DNA from: G963422595 sp963422595 | GTDB taxonomy: Bacteria; Pseudomonadota; Gammaproteobacteria; UBA4575 | Length of the DNA: 64,000 nucleotides | Reading direction: 5' to 3' | Assembly (NCBI GenBank): GCA_963422595.1 | Contig: OY730298.1 | Span: 1,364,001-1,428,000 of the forward strand | Shown here: one piece after another, positions 27,919-36,886 of the stretch | Position numbering within the stretch: position 1 is the stretch's first letter | Layout: every line of letters starts with the position of its first letter | The notes under the pieces: model-generated | The model's input: only the letters and a program-made list of their open reading frames with translations | Told to the model about the DNA's origin: nothing | The model's database searches: none | Program-made: the position numbers and the translations under genes

Positions 27919-28111
27919 GGAGCTGCCGAAATTTCAAAAAGAGCGCGAGGACCTTGTCAAGAAATATCGATCACTTTCCAAAGACCTTCAGGAATTTCGC
28001 AATGTTGTTTCCGTTATCCCGCTTGGAAACAGCAAACATTTTTCCGTTATCGCTGAAAACGAAATTTTGCGCGTTATAAAAGCCCGTTTATTTTGTCAAT
28101 ACTTAAATTGA
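27908..28111 (+). CDS. RelE-like toxin, probably truncated
   Basis: 67 residues from ATG 27908: MTFEELPKFQKEREDLVKKY, SLSKDLQEFRNVVSVIPLG. This is the beginning of a RelE/ParE-superfamily toxin of the type paired with HTH-Panacea antitoxins. It stops just after VIKARLFCQYL, where such toxins normally continue with the last strands and catalytic residues, so it may be cut off. The opposite-strand TOPRIM gene ends 44 bases later. Confidence 0.5.
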   Translation: MTFEELPKFQKEREDLVKKYRSLSKDLQEFRNVVSVIPLGNSKHFSVIAENEILRVIKARLFCQYLN

Positions 28112-28154
28112 ATATCTAATGGCTATTGATGTGACTATTGGCACATACAGACTC

Positions 28155-28778
28155 TTAGCCAAACAGCTCCATAAGCCAGCTCATAAATCTTTGGCAAAGA
28201 TTGCCGTCAATAGATAGATCATGTGCCTTGATGGCTGATCCTATTTTCTTAGGATTTTCCCTGGTTGCCAGCCAGGCATAGAGCTGGGCTCGTAATTCTT
28301 TATTTCGGTTAAATTTTCTTGCTGTACTTGGGATGTCTTCAATGTAACGCTTGGATAATGGCCACACTGGGTCATCGTCAGGAAGCATGTAAAAGATGAA
28401 ATCTTCAAGTTCGCCATTTGACGTGTTATCAGGCATCAACCAGACACCGACCCGGGGCTTACTGGGCATGTCTATGATTGTTCCCTTGGGGTCAGGTCTT
28501 GGGGGCGCGTTAATGCCTGCATGCAAAAGCCGGTCTGTGATAGATTGCCAACGAGCTTCCCTGTCGTCATTTGCATCCACAAGGATGCCGACAGCTTGAC
28601 GACCGGGAGCATTTAGCTCGGCACCAACTGTTCCAGTTAGCTGGTCAATACCATCTCTATCTGAAATTATAAAATTTTGATTGACTCGACAACGCTGGCA
28701 GAGATTCAATACAACGTGTTTGTCATTTATCCCCTCAACCAAAAGAACATTTGGTGAAATTGAACTGAGGGGATGCAT
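28155..28778 (-). CDS. TOPRIM-domain (DUF3226-type) effector
   Basis: 207 residues. NVLLVEGINDKHVVLNL near residue 10-26 gives the TOPRIM glutamate and AVGILVDANDDREARW near 62-77 the DxD motif, as in DUF3226/DUF4435 nucleases. In PARIS the AriB effector has such a fold and is held by an ABC ATPase; in OLD proteins both are one chain. It starts 3 bases after the ATPase gene on the same strand. Likely a nuclease of an abortive-infection system; exact family is an inference. Confidence 0.65.
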   Translation of the reverse strand: MHPLSSISPNVLLVEGINDKHVVLNLCQRCRVNQNFIISDRDGIDQLTGTVGAELNAPGRQAVGILVDANDDREARWQSITDRLLHAGINAPPRPDPKGTIIDMPSKPRVGVWLMPDNTSNGELEDFIFYMLPDDDPVWPLSKRYIEDIPSTARKFNRNKELRAQLYAWLATRENPKKIGSAIKAHDLSIDGNLCQRFMSWLMELFG

Positions 28779-28781
28779 AGA

Positions 28782-29924
28782 TTACCTGACTTCAATACCA
28801 AACTTGGCCGCAGCTTTAAGGTCGTCTTCAGAGTATTCCACGGCACGAATTCCATCACCATCCTTCTCAAGGCGAATAAGCATGCCATCCACTTCATTTA
28901 ACGTTCTTGCTGCTCTCGTAAACCCTGCCACGCAGTCCCAACTATGCGTCGTAGCAAGAACTTGAACATTATTCTGATGTGCCGTTTGCATAATCATCTT
29001 CCATAACCCGGGCTGCACTGAATGGTAGATACCGTTTTCTGCTTCATCAATAACAAGAAACCCATCCTGACTGTTAGCAAGAGCCAAAGCGATACCGAAC
29101 AAACGTATTGCTCCATCACCAAGACTTTTTAAGGGAACTGGATGATCTTGCCCTTTTATCCTGACCAGTGCCCGACGAGGGTGGAATCTTCCAGCAGATC
29201 GTTTTGTATCTCCAATCATTGCGACACGCTCAATTTCATTGCCGTATATCAGCTGCAATGCTTGTGTTGCCTGGTACTCATAATCCGTAAGTGCTACGCT
29301 GTCCCAAAACCTTGCCATGTCCATATTATTTATTACACTCGGACCTAAAGATTCACATACGATTGGATCTGGAAATTCGAGTTTGGTAAGTAGTCGTGAT
29401 CTGCGTTTTCCGGGAAAATATCGAGGCAGAGAATCATACACAGAGAATAATGCCTTTTTTCCTTGATACTCAACCTCAACTAAAGGTTCTTCTTCAGCGG
29501 GAGAATTCTCACGAGTTTGTAAAATTTTTATGTGAAGTTGCTTTTTATTGCCTTCTGAGCCTATTGATATTAAAGAATCTGACGGCGTATGCTGCCACGG
29601 GTTCCGACCATGGAATAAGGCTTCAAAATTTGGCACTAACATAGGGTCTCCATCCTTGTCCAAAGATTCGGTAAGCTCTTCTCGTGTTATTAATACATCC
29701 ATGAGGGCAGGATAGCCACGCGCAGCATAAATGCGGACAGCATCAAGAATAGTGGTTTTGCCAATGCCGTTCTTTCCCGCAATTAAAGTTACGCGGCCTA
29801 ACTTTGGGATTAAGAGATCTGCTATTCCACGAAATCCCTTAATCAGTAGATCAGGAAGGTGGAGGTTTGTATCAGTTGGTTTTGACGCTTTCTCTTTATT
29901 CATAGGCACGTCATTCATAGGCAC
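28782..29924 (-). CDS. ABC/AAA ATPase of PARIS-like or split-OLD defence pair
   Basis: 380 residues. Walker A GKNGIGKT at 50-57, LSD-like signature SLGDGAIRLF near 268, Walker B FLVIDEAENG near 288 and a switch His in ATTHSWD near 325, the layout of the AAA_15/AAA_21 ATPases of OLD, PARIS and Septu systems. GTG at 29924, or ATG at 29918, starts the gene; a 15-base tandem duplication lies at the start (29902-29927). Paired with the TOPRIM gene downstream. Probable sensor that triggers the nuclease on phage infection. Confidence 0.75.
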   Translation of the reverse strand: MPMNDVPMNKEKASKPTDTNLHLPDLLIKGFRGIADLLIPKLGRVTLIAGKNGIGKTTILDAVRIYAARGYPALMDVLITREELTESLDKDGDPMLVPNFEALFHGRNPWQHTPSDSLISIGSEGNKKQLHIKILQTRENSPAEEEPLVEVEYQGKKALFSVYDSLPRYFPGKRRSRLLTKLEFPDPIVCESLGPSVINNMDMARFWDSVALTDYEYQATQALQLIYGNEIERVAMIGDTKRSAGRFHPRRALVRIKGQDHPVPLKSLGDGAIRLFGIALALANSQDGFLVIDEAENGIYHSVQPGLWKMIMQTAHQNNVQVLATTHSWDCVAGFTRAARTLNEVDGMLIRLEKDGDGIRAVEYSEDDLKAAAKFGIEVR

Positions 29925-30031
29925 GTCTGCTCATCTCCTTAGTCAGCCACCAATCCAGAAGCACTGTTCATTATGGGGGACTCCAGTAAAAATACAAGTA
30001 GACGCTTAAAGCTGTTCTCAGGATAGTCCTT

Positions 30032-30091
30032 ATCAATCACGAACTTAACCTAACGTTTGAGGAAAACCAAACCGCCATCGCGCGGGTGTAG
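30032..30091 (+). pseudogene. hsdS 3'-end remnant, copy 3
   Basis: Frame reads INHELNLTFEENQTAIARV then stop, parallel to NRELIQRFEQKTQTVIAQVW of copy 1. Follows the divergent ATPase gene by about 110 bases. Confidence 0.65.
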
Positions 30092-30221
30092 ATGAAAACA
30101 CGACATCATATCCACCCATGAACGTGTCGGATAGTGAATCACAGGATATACAGCTGTTTCTGCTTCACTCTCAACAGCGCCATCCTGCCCACTCTCGGCC
30201 ATCTCCGCGTCCGGCTCCATC

Positions 30222-30613
30222 GTCCGTGCCGACATTGCCCGCTTCTTCCACGAATACGGGCGCAGAAAGCCGTGCGTGGCGAACCGCAGTCATGAGATAC
30301 TGCGTAACATGTTCGACTGCGCCATCATGTGGGACCATCGGCCCGAAACCGCCGGGAAACCGTGCAAGGGTATCGTCTGTTACCGCCGCCCGCCGCGCGG
30401 GCGGATGCTCGGCTGCATGACCTGCGCCATGCGCACGCCTCGCACGCGGTCATGAACGGCGAGAGCCTGCATGTCACGGGACGGCTGCTCGGACATCGGT
30501 GGGCGTCCACGACGAATCGCTACGTCCATCTCGACGACGCGACCCTGGGCCAGGCCGCTGAGCGCGTGGCAACGGCGGTCGAACTGAAACTGCACGGGAC
30601 GGCAAACGCATGA
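30222..30613 (+). pseudogene. Tyrosine recombinase (integrase) relic
   Basis: Two pieces of one integrase gene. The first, in one frame to about 30413, reads VRADIARFFHEYGRRKP, ANRSHEILRNMFDCAIMW and ETAGNPCKGIVCYRRPP, a core-binding domain. The second, in another frame from about 30440, carries LHDLRHAHASHAVMNG, LLGHRWASTTNRYVHL, the catalytic Arg-His-His/Tyr end. The middle of the catalytic domain is missing and the frame changes at the joint, so it is dead. Evidence that the island was once mobile. Confidence 0.75.
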
Positions 30614-30755
30614 TAGTGTCGGGTACGAATCACAAAGGCTGCTTTCCCGTGTCTCAAGCATCAGCGCACGACATCTCAAACTAATCAACCAGCGAGCCAA
30701 CCAGAGCTATCATGACCAGTTCGCCTTGGTGAGTTTGGAGTTGACAGTGAAAGCC

Positions 30756-32807
30756 ATGGGAGCCAAGGACGCAGAATACCTAAAGATCGTGTTGGATGCG
30801 ATTAGAGTTTGTTCACAATACAAACCGAAATTCGGACAAGGTTCAAAGGGCGGCGGGTTAACCCTTGAGCAATTTCGAGAGTTGTATCAAAGAGACGCGT
30901 TCTACAGTTGGTTTGGACTCGACAACCCGATGATGTACGCAGCCCACAAGGCAACGGGCGGCATGACAAGCGCATATCGGCAAATCGGAATCGGGTGCGA
31001 GAGGCTGTTTCGCAGGGTCGTCAGAGATTCCATGGGGCTATCGGAGGAAGATGTCACGTGGTCGTATCAGGTAACGTTGCCGAGTGGACGGAAGCGGACC
31101 CTGTACCTGGATAGACGGGTTCCCCTTGACAAGATTAATGACAAGGTAAAGCGAGACCGTTTCCATAGATGGATGAACGAATCCGCAAAAATGCTGGATG
31201 TTGACGATAAAGTATTTGGAAGCTTGTCGGGCACAATTTTTGAAGTTCGACAAGGTTACAAGAGCAAGGATTCAAAGCGACAAAATGCCGACATCGCCAA
31301 TGCTGCGACGGCATACACGAAAGGCTACTTTCCTTGTGCTATCATTCTATCGGGTCAGATAGATGGCGATGTCTTGATGCGTTACCGCGCTGAAAAGTGG
31401 TCCGTCGTAACTGGCATCCTCGGAACCACGGATCCGCTGATCTCTACCTATGACTTTATGCGGGAGGTTATTGGCTACGATCTTGCTGCTTTCTTTGAAC
31501 GGAATAGTTCAACGCTTCGAGGGGAAATTGACGCCATCCTACACTCACTTACTAGCGCCGGAGACGACGTGAACGTCATAGCCAGAGAGAAGCTGCGACA
31601 AAGGGCAGACTACACACATAAGTTCAATGCGAGCACGGGCCGACATGGCTGGCTGCGGCTAACGCCTGCGTATTCGGTGAAGATAGTGGAAGAGCTTATG
31701 GCACAGCACGACCGACCGCGGCGCGTGCTGGACCCGTTTTGTGGAACGGCAACAACGGCCCTAAGTGCTGCGTACCATGGGCATGAAGGTATAACGACAG
31801 ATATCAATCCCTTCTTGGTGTGGCTTGGTAGCGTGAAAACCGCGCAATACGCCGGTGCCACAATAGCATCAACGCGCGCCGCATATGCGCGGGTGATTGA
31901 TGCGGTTAGGCGGGGCACAGTTGACCCGGCCGAAACACCGTCTATTCATAACATTGATAGATGGTGGTGTACAGAGGCGCTAACATTTCTACGTAAGCTA
32001 AAGTCCGGCATCGAAGCCGAAAGTGAGAAGCAATCGCCTGAAAGAGACCTTCTATTAGTGGCGTTCTGTAGGACGCTGATTGGTCTCTCAAATGCTGCAT
32101 TTAACCATCAGTCTATGTCCTTCAAAGATGATATTCAATTGAGCATACCTTACGACGCAGACATGGAACGTAGATTTAACGACGACTTGCAGTTCGTATT
32201 GGATGGCGCAAACGATAACCCTGGCGGAACGGTACAGGTTGTGTTTGGAGACGCCAGGAATTTGGAACGAGTGGTTGATGGTCCGTTTGATCTGATAGTC
32301 ACATCGCCACCATATGCTAACCGGATGTCGTACATCCGGGAGCTTCGCCCGTACATGTATTGGCTTGGTTTTCTGGACAATGGACGTGATGCCGGTGAGT
32401 TGGACTGGTCGGCAATCGGCGGCACGTGGGGGGTCGCGACCAGCAGGCTTATTGGTTGGGAACCGCCGAAGGAGTCGCTTACCCATCCGCTACTCGATGC
32501 ACCTTTGGGGAGAATTGCGCATGGTGACAATAAGAATGGAGTGATACTTGCAAAATACGTTGCCAGGTATTTCAACGACATTCAGGAACACGTTAATTCT
32601 CTACTGGCTTTAGTCAGGAAGGGCAGTGAATTGCATTACATCGTGGGCAATTCGACGTTCTACAGCGTACTGTTGTCGGTGGAGAGGATTTATGCGGCAA
32701 TGTTTGAAGACGTAGGATTTGAGGATGTGCGGTGTTGTGCGATTCGAAAAAGGAATTCAAAAAAGGAATTATTTGAATTTGATGTTTCTGCGCGGTGGCC
32801 GGGCTAA
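30756..32807 (+). CDS. Single-chain restriction endonuclease-methyltransferase
   Basis: 683 residues from ATG 30756 (a TTG 30 bases upstream is possible). The N-terminal half (to about 290) has FEVRQGYKSKDSKRQNAD near 162, a PD-(D/E)XK-like nuclease site. The C-terminal half is an N4/N6 methylase with motif I LDPFCGTATT near 325 and motif IV TSPPYANRM near 516. Such one-chain enzymes restrict and modify with one recognition site. It lies between the integrase relic and hsdR, on the island's main strand, and splits the type I genes. Confidence 0.75.
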   Translation: MGAKDAEYLKIVLDAIRVCSQYKPKFGQGSKGGGLTLEQFRELYQRDAFYSWFGLDNPMMYAAHKATGGMTSAYRQIGIGCERLFRRVVRDSMGLSEEDVTWSYQVTLPSGRKRTLYLDRRVPLDKINDKVKRDRFHRWMNESAKMLDVDDKVFGSLSGTIFEVRQGYKSKDSKRQNADIANAATAYTKGYFPCAIILSGQIDGDVLMRYRAEKWSVVTGILGTTDPLISTYDFMREVIGYDLAAFFERNSSTLRGEIDAILHSLTSAGDDVNVIAREKLRQRADYTHKFNASTGRHGWLRLTPAYSVKIVEELMAQHDRPRRVLDPFCGTATTALSAAYHGHEGITTDINPFLVWLGSVKTAQYAGATIASTRAAYARVIDAVRRGTVDPAETPSIHNIDRWWCTEALTFLRKLKSGIEAESEKQSPERDLLLVAFCRTLIGLSNAAFNHQSMSFKDDIQLSIPYDADMERRFNDDLQFVLDGANDNPGGTVQVVFGDARNLERVVDGPFDLIVTSPPYANRMSYIRELRPYMYWLGFLDNGRDAGELDWSAIGGTWGVATSRLIGWEPPKESLTHPLLDAPLGRIAHGDNKNGVILAKYVARYFNDIQEHVNSLLALVRKGSELHYIVGNSTFYSVLLSVERIYAAMFEDVGFEDVRCCAIRKRNSKKELFEFDVSARWPG

Positions 32808-32964
32808 TGTGGATCGTTGCGAGTGCGACGACGAGCTCGAAGTCTGCACAATCCGTAGATGGTACGTTGGTTGCTGGAGACGCGGCGCGTAGTATAACCA
32901 CAAATAAAACTCGCATCTCTGAATAACCAAAGTAATCTCCGCTTACAAAGCAAAGCTCCGTACA

Positions 32965-33005
32965 ACAAAAATTTTTATCATCCTGTCTATCCTGTTCATC
33001 CCGGT
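32965..33005. repeat. Intergenic repeat family, short copy 5
   Basis: AT-rich word TTTTTATCATCCTGTCTATC then CTGTTCATCCCGG, a partial copy of the family seen at 7.0 and 13.0 kb, in the 308-base gap before hsdR. The rest of that gap shows no gene. Confidence 0.5.
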
Positions 33006-33115
33006 AATTTCTGCGGGAGAGTCTCACGTCTTATAAGATATATTGAAGGGCAGGCAATTCCTCTGCACGGCACTTTAGTTTAGAGTGATGCCGTGAATTA
33101 TAAAGGCAGGACGTT

Positions 33116-35653
33116 ATGGAAAACCTCAAGGAAGCAAAGGCACGCATTAACATCAATAAACTGCTTGAACAGGCAGGTTGGCAGTTCTTCGACGATGCGC
33201 AGGGAGCGGCCAATATCCAGCTTGAACCAAAAATCCATATCAAACCGCAAGACGTTGACGCCCTGGGTAAGAACTTTGAGAAGACTCAAAAAGGCTTTAT
33301 TGATTTCCTCCTGCTCGACGCCAAGGGCTTTCCATTTATCGTGCTTGAAGCCAAGTCTGAAGATAAACACCCGCTGGTAGGCAAAGAACAAGCGCGCCGG
33401 TATGCTCACTCACTAAACTGTCGCTTTGTCATACTGTCGAACGGCAATCTCCACTATTTCTGGGACCTGCAATGTGGTAACCCCTACATCATCACTGCGT
33501 TTCCAACACCGGATTCGGCAACCAGCTATGCCCGTACCTCACCGAATCCGCAACGCCTGACAGACGAGCGTGTCGGTGACGACTACATCGTTCTCACCCA
33601 GCGACCGCATTATGCATCTGAAGCCGCCTGGAAAAATGCAGCCGAACGTCCTGACTACATTCGCACCAATAAACTCCGCTTGCTGCGCCCCTATCAAAAA
33701 CGAGCCGTTCACGCACTTCAGTCAGCCGCGCAGGCAGGTAGCGACCGCTTCCTCTTTGAAATGGCAACAGGCACCGGCAAAACCCTCGTCTCTGCTGCCG
33801 TAATCAAGCTCTTCCTGCGTACTGGCAATGCCCGCCGCGTGTTATTTCTGGTAGACCGCCTCGAACTGGAAGAACAAGCCAGAAAAGCCTTCAACGCTTT
33901 ACTTTCAAACGATTGGCAAACCGTTATCTACAAGGAACACCGCGACGCCTGGCGCCACGCAGAAATAGTCGTTACCACCGTCCAGTCGCTGCTGTTCAAC
34001 AACAAATATCTGCGCTTGTTCTCACCCACCGATTTCAACCTGATCATCTCCGATGAAGCACATCGCTCTATCTCCGGCAATGCCCGCGCAGTATTCGAGT
34101 ACTTTGTCGGCTATAAACTCGGCCTCACCGCTACACCCCGCGACTATCTCAGGCATTTTGACAGTACTACCCCCACCACGCGCGACCCGCGCGAATATGA
34201 AAGACGACTGCTGCTCGACACCTATCGCACCTTTGGATGTGAAGACAGTCAGCCCACCTTTCGTTACTCACTGCTGGATGCCGTCAGGGAAGGCCATCTC
34301 ATCAACCCCATCACAGTGGACGCCCGCACTGAAATTACCACACAACTACTTTCTGATCAGGGCTTTGTCGTCCAGTTCACTGACAAGGAAGGCGAAAACC
34401 GCAGTGAATCCTATACACGCAAAAAATTTGAAAGACGCTTTTTTTCCGATGCCACCAACAGAACCTTCTGCAAGACCTTTCTTGAACATGCGCTGCGCGA
34501 CCCGATCAGCAATGAGATTGGCAAATCCATCATCTTTGCGGTCAGCCAGAAACACGCCGCCCGCCTGACTCAGATATTCAATGAAATGGCAGATCAGGCG
34601 TTCCCCGCAAAATACCAATCCGATTTTGCCGTACAGGTAACTTCACAGATACCTGAGGCACAGCAATTCACCATCAATTTTGCCAACAATAATCTGTGCG
34701 GCACGGCTAATTTTCTTGCAGCCTACCGCAGCAGCAAGGCGCGTGTCTGCATAACGGTAGGCATGATGACCACCGGTTATGATTGCCCCGACGTGCTCAA
34801 CGTTGGTTTGTTTCGTCCCATCTTTTCACCTACCGACTTTATTCAGATCAAGGGACGCGGTACTCGCAAGCACGATTTTCGCGAGCAGTTGGTGGACGAA
34901 CGCCACCGGGACAACGTTACGAGTCCAGAGAAAAAAGCCTTCAAGCTCTTCGACTTTTTCGCCAACTGCGAATACTTCGAGGAACAATACAACTATGATC
35001 AGGTCATCAGGCTACCCGCTCGCTCCAACACCGGGGCCGGTGGTGACCAGGGTATTACCATCCTGTCTGATACCTACGAACACCCTGGCCCTGACAGTTC
35101 CGCGCGTATCCAAGAAACCCCCATCGGCCACGAAGGCATGAAGATCGACCGCATGTTCTTCGACAGGTTTGCAGACACCGTGCGCGATGACCAGACCATA
35201 GCTGAAGCCGTCGAAGCCGGACAGTGGAGCAGGGTTATTGACTACGTCAACCAGAAAGTCTTTGACAAGCCCGAAGAATACTACACCCTGGACAAGCTGC
35301 GTAAAGCGACCGACGTAGACAGACGCCTGACTCTGCGCGAAATACTGGAGAAAATCTTTGGCCTTATCCCGCGCTTCAAATCCAAAAATGAACTACTGGA
35401 GGAAGAGTTTGATAAATTTGTCGCTGACCACAAGCCCGATGAGATTGCAGCCATCCCGGCTATCAGGCACTACTTTAAGGCCTACGTAACCAACAACCAG
35501 ATTCGCCATATTATCGAAAACCGTGATTACACGGCCCTGACCACCAACGCAGCCTTTTCCTTCCACGACTTCAACGCCGTCCCCAACAGATACCGTGACA
35601 TCATCCCCGCATACATCAAAGACTACGTTTCTCTGAATCAATTTGTCGTTTGA
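33116..35653 (+). CDS. hsdR: Type I restriction enzyme R subunit
   Basis: 845 residues. N-terminal nuclease domain with Asp63 and Glu78-Ala-Lys80 (FIDFLL...VLEAK), SF2 translocase with Walker A ATGTGKT at 217-223, DEAH at 313-316 and the motif III/VI stretches LGLTATP and IKGRGTRKH. Length and order fit the EcoEI-like HsdR branch. AGGCAGGA precedes the ATG. It completes the type I system with HsdMS, 8.5 kb away, an unusual separation caused by cargo genes. Confidence 0.92.
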   Translation: MENLKEAKARININKLLEQAGWQFFDDAQGAANIQLEPKIHIKPQDVDALGKNFEKTQKGFIDFLLLDAKGFPFIVLEAKSEDKHPLVGKEQARRYAHSLNCRFVILSNGNLHYFWDLQCGNPYIITAFPTPDSATSYARTSPNPQRLTDERVGDDYIVLTQRPHYASEAAWKNAAERPDYIRTNKLRLLRPYQKRAVHALQSAAQAGSDRFLFEMATGTGKTLVSAAVIKLFLRTGNARRVLFLVDRLELEEQARKAFNALLSNDWQTVIYKEHRDAWRHAEIVVTTVQSLLFNNKYLRLFSPTDFNLIISDEAHRSISGNARAVFEYFVGYKLGLTATPRDYLRHFDSTTPTTRDPREYERRLLLDTYRTFGCEDSQPTFRYSLLDAVREGHLINPITVDARTEITTQLLSDQGFVVQFTDKEGENRSESYTRKKFERRFFSDATNRTFCKTFLEHALRDPISNEIGKSIIFAVSQKHAARLTQIFNEMADQAFPAKYQSDFAVQVTSQIPEAQQFTINFANNNLCGTANFLAAYRSSKARVCITVGMMTTGYDCPDVLNVGLFRPIFSPTDFIQIKGRGTRKHDFREQLVDERHRDNVTSPEKKAFKLFDFFANCEYFEEQYNYDQVIRLPARSNTGAGGDQGITILSDTYEHPGPDSSARIQETPIGHEGMKIDRMFFDRFADTVRDDQTIAEAVEAGQWSRVIDYVNQKVFDKPEEYYTLDKLRKATDVDRRLTLREILEKIFGLIPRFKSKNELLEEEFDKFVADHKPDEIAAIPAIRHYFKAYVTNNQIRHIIENRDYTALTTNAAFSFHDFNAVPNRYRDIIPAYIKDYVSLNQFVV

Positions 35654-35757
35654 TCCGTGATGAATTTTCCGACACATACGTTATCGCTTACTTTATCCCT
35701 GTTCCCCCTCCCTCTGACAACCACACAAACGAAACCCTCTGCCTCTGGGAAAGGGCA

Positions 35758-35885
35758 GGGTATATACGGGCACGGCCCCGTACCGCTCCTGAATAACAAC
35801 TATTACGTATTATCCTGCCCAGCCATGTTCGTACTCTTTACTACTTCTTAATTATCCTGAATATCCTTGTCCATCCAGCTAAACT
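35758..35885. repeat. Intergenic repeat family copy 6
   Basis: Hairpin word GGGCACGGCCCCGTACC, then TATTATCCTGCCCAGCCATG, TTCGTACTCTTTACTACTTC and TTAATTATCCTGAATATCC. Marks the right edge of the defence island, between hsdR and ribH. Confidence 0.65.
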
Positions 35886-35936
35886 CATAACCTGCAAGTT
35901 GACTAATTGCGCGGATACTCCCATCATCTACTATCC

Positions 35937-36419
35937 ATGCAGCAAAGTTACACATCAGGCGCAGATTATGCAGGCGAACAGGCACGTATTGGCATAATAT
36001 CGGCGCGCTTTAATGGCGAAATCGTAGAAGCCATGAGAGTAGCCGCACATAGCACATTGCTTAAAAACGGCGTTAATGAAAACAATATCGCCAGCGTGCG
36101 GGTTCCCGGCGCGTTTGAGCTGCCGGTTACTTGCAAAACCATGGCCGCCTCAAACAAATATGATGGTATTATCGCGTTAGCCTGTGTAATACGTGGTGAT
36201 ACGCCGCATTTTGAATACATATGTCAGGGCTGCGCAGTGGGGATTCAGCAAGTTTCATTGGCAACCAGACTGCCCATTGCATTTGGCGTGTTGACCACGA
36301 ACACCATAGCGCAGGCACGCGCGCGTGCCTCGCCGGATAATACAGACCACAACAAAGGGCGAGACGCGGCCCTATGCGTGCTGGAGATGATCAACGTACT
36401 AAGGTCAGTTGGCGCATAG
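35937..36419 (+). CDS. ribH: 6,7-dimethyl-8-ribityllumazine synthase
   Basis: Penultimate step of riboflavin synthesis. 160 residues from ATG 35937; RIGIISARFNGEIVEAM, VPGAFELPV, ALACVIRGDTPHFEYIC and the C-terminal NKGRDAALCVLEM are the family motifs. An in-frame TTG 30 bases upstream is possible but unlikely. It resumes the rib operon after the island and reads directly into nusB. Confidence 0.95.
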   Translation: MQQSYTSGADYAGEQARIGIISARFNGEIVEAMRVAAHSTLLKNGVNENNIASVRVPGAFELPVTCKTMAASNKYDGIIALACVIRGDTPHFEYICQGCAVGIQQVSLATRLPIAFGVLTTNTIAQARARASPDNTDHNKGRDAALCVLEMINVLRSVGA

Positions 36420-36842
36420 GTGAACAGGATACAACAGCTACAACAGCGTTACTGGGCCAGACGATTTGCGCTACAGGCACTTTACCAGTGGCAACTAACC
36501 GGACACGGTGTTGATGAACTGTTAGCGCAGTACGCCACGGATGAAAACTGGACAAAGGTCGATGCAGACTATTTTACAGAACTGCTGCGCGAGTCCATCA
36601 ACAACATCAACACGCTAACGGCCAGAATTACCGAACATGCCACTTTACCGGTAGCGCGGATTGACCCTGTGGAGCACGCCATTTTACTATATTCCACCTA
36701 TGAAATGCTGCACAAAAGTGACCTGCCGACGGAAGTGATCATCTCTGAGGCAGTAAAGCTATGCAAAAAATTTGGAGCACTCGAAGGTTACAAATTCGTT
36801 AATGGCGTTTTGGATAAAATCGCCGCACAGCGCGGCCAGTGA
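36420..36842 (+). CDS. nusB: Transcription antitermination factor NusB
   Basis: All-helical RNA-binding protein that, with S10, binds boxA of rRNA leaders. 140 residues, GTG start immediately after the ribH stop. RRFALQALYQWQLTG-like ARRFALQALYQW, VEHAILLYSTYEML and AVKLCKKFGALEGYKFVNGVLD are typical. Same operon as ribH and thiL. Confidence 0.95.
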   Translation: MNRIQQLQQRYWARRFALQALYQWQLTGHGVDELLAQYATDENWTKVDADYFTELLRESINNINTLTARITEHATLPVARIDPVEHAILLYSTYEMLHKSDLPTEVIISEAVKLCKKFGALEGYKFVNGVLDKIAAQRGQ

Positions 36843-36886
36843 AACTTTCCAAAGCAACTAAAAATCTATCGTAAACCCATATCAGC

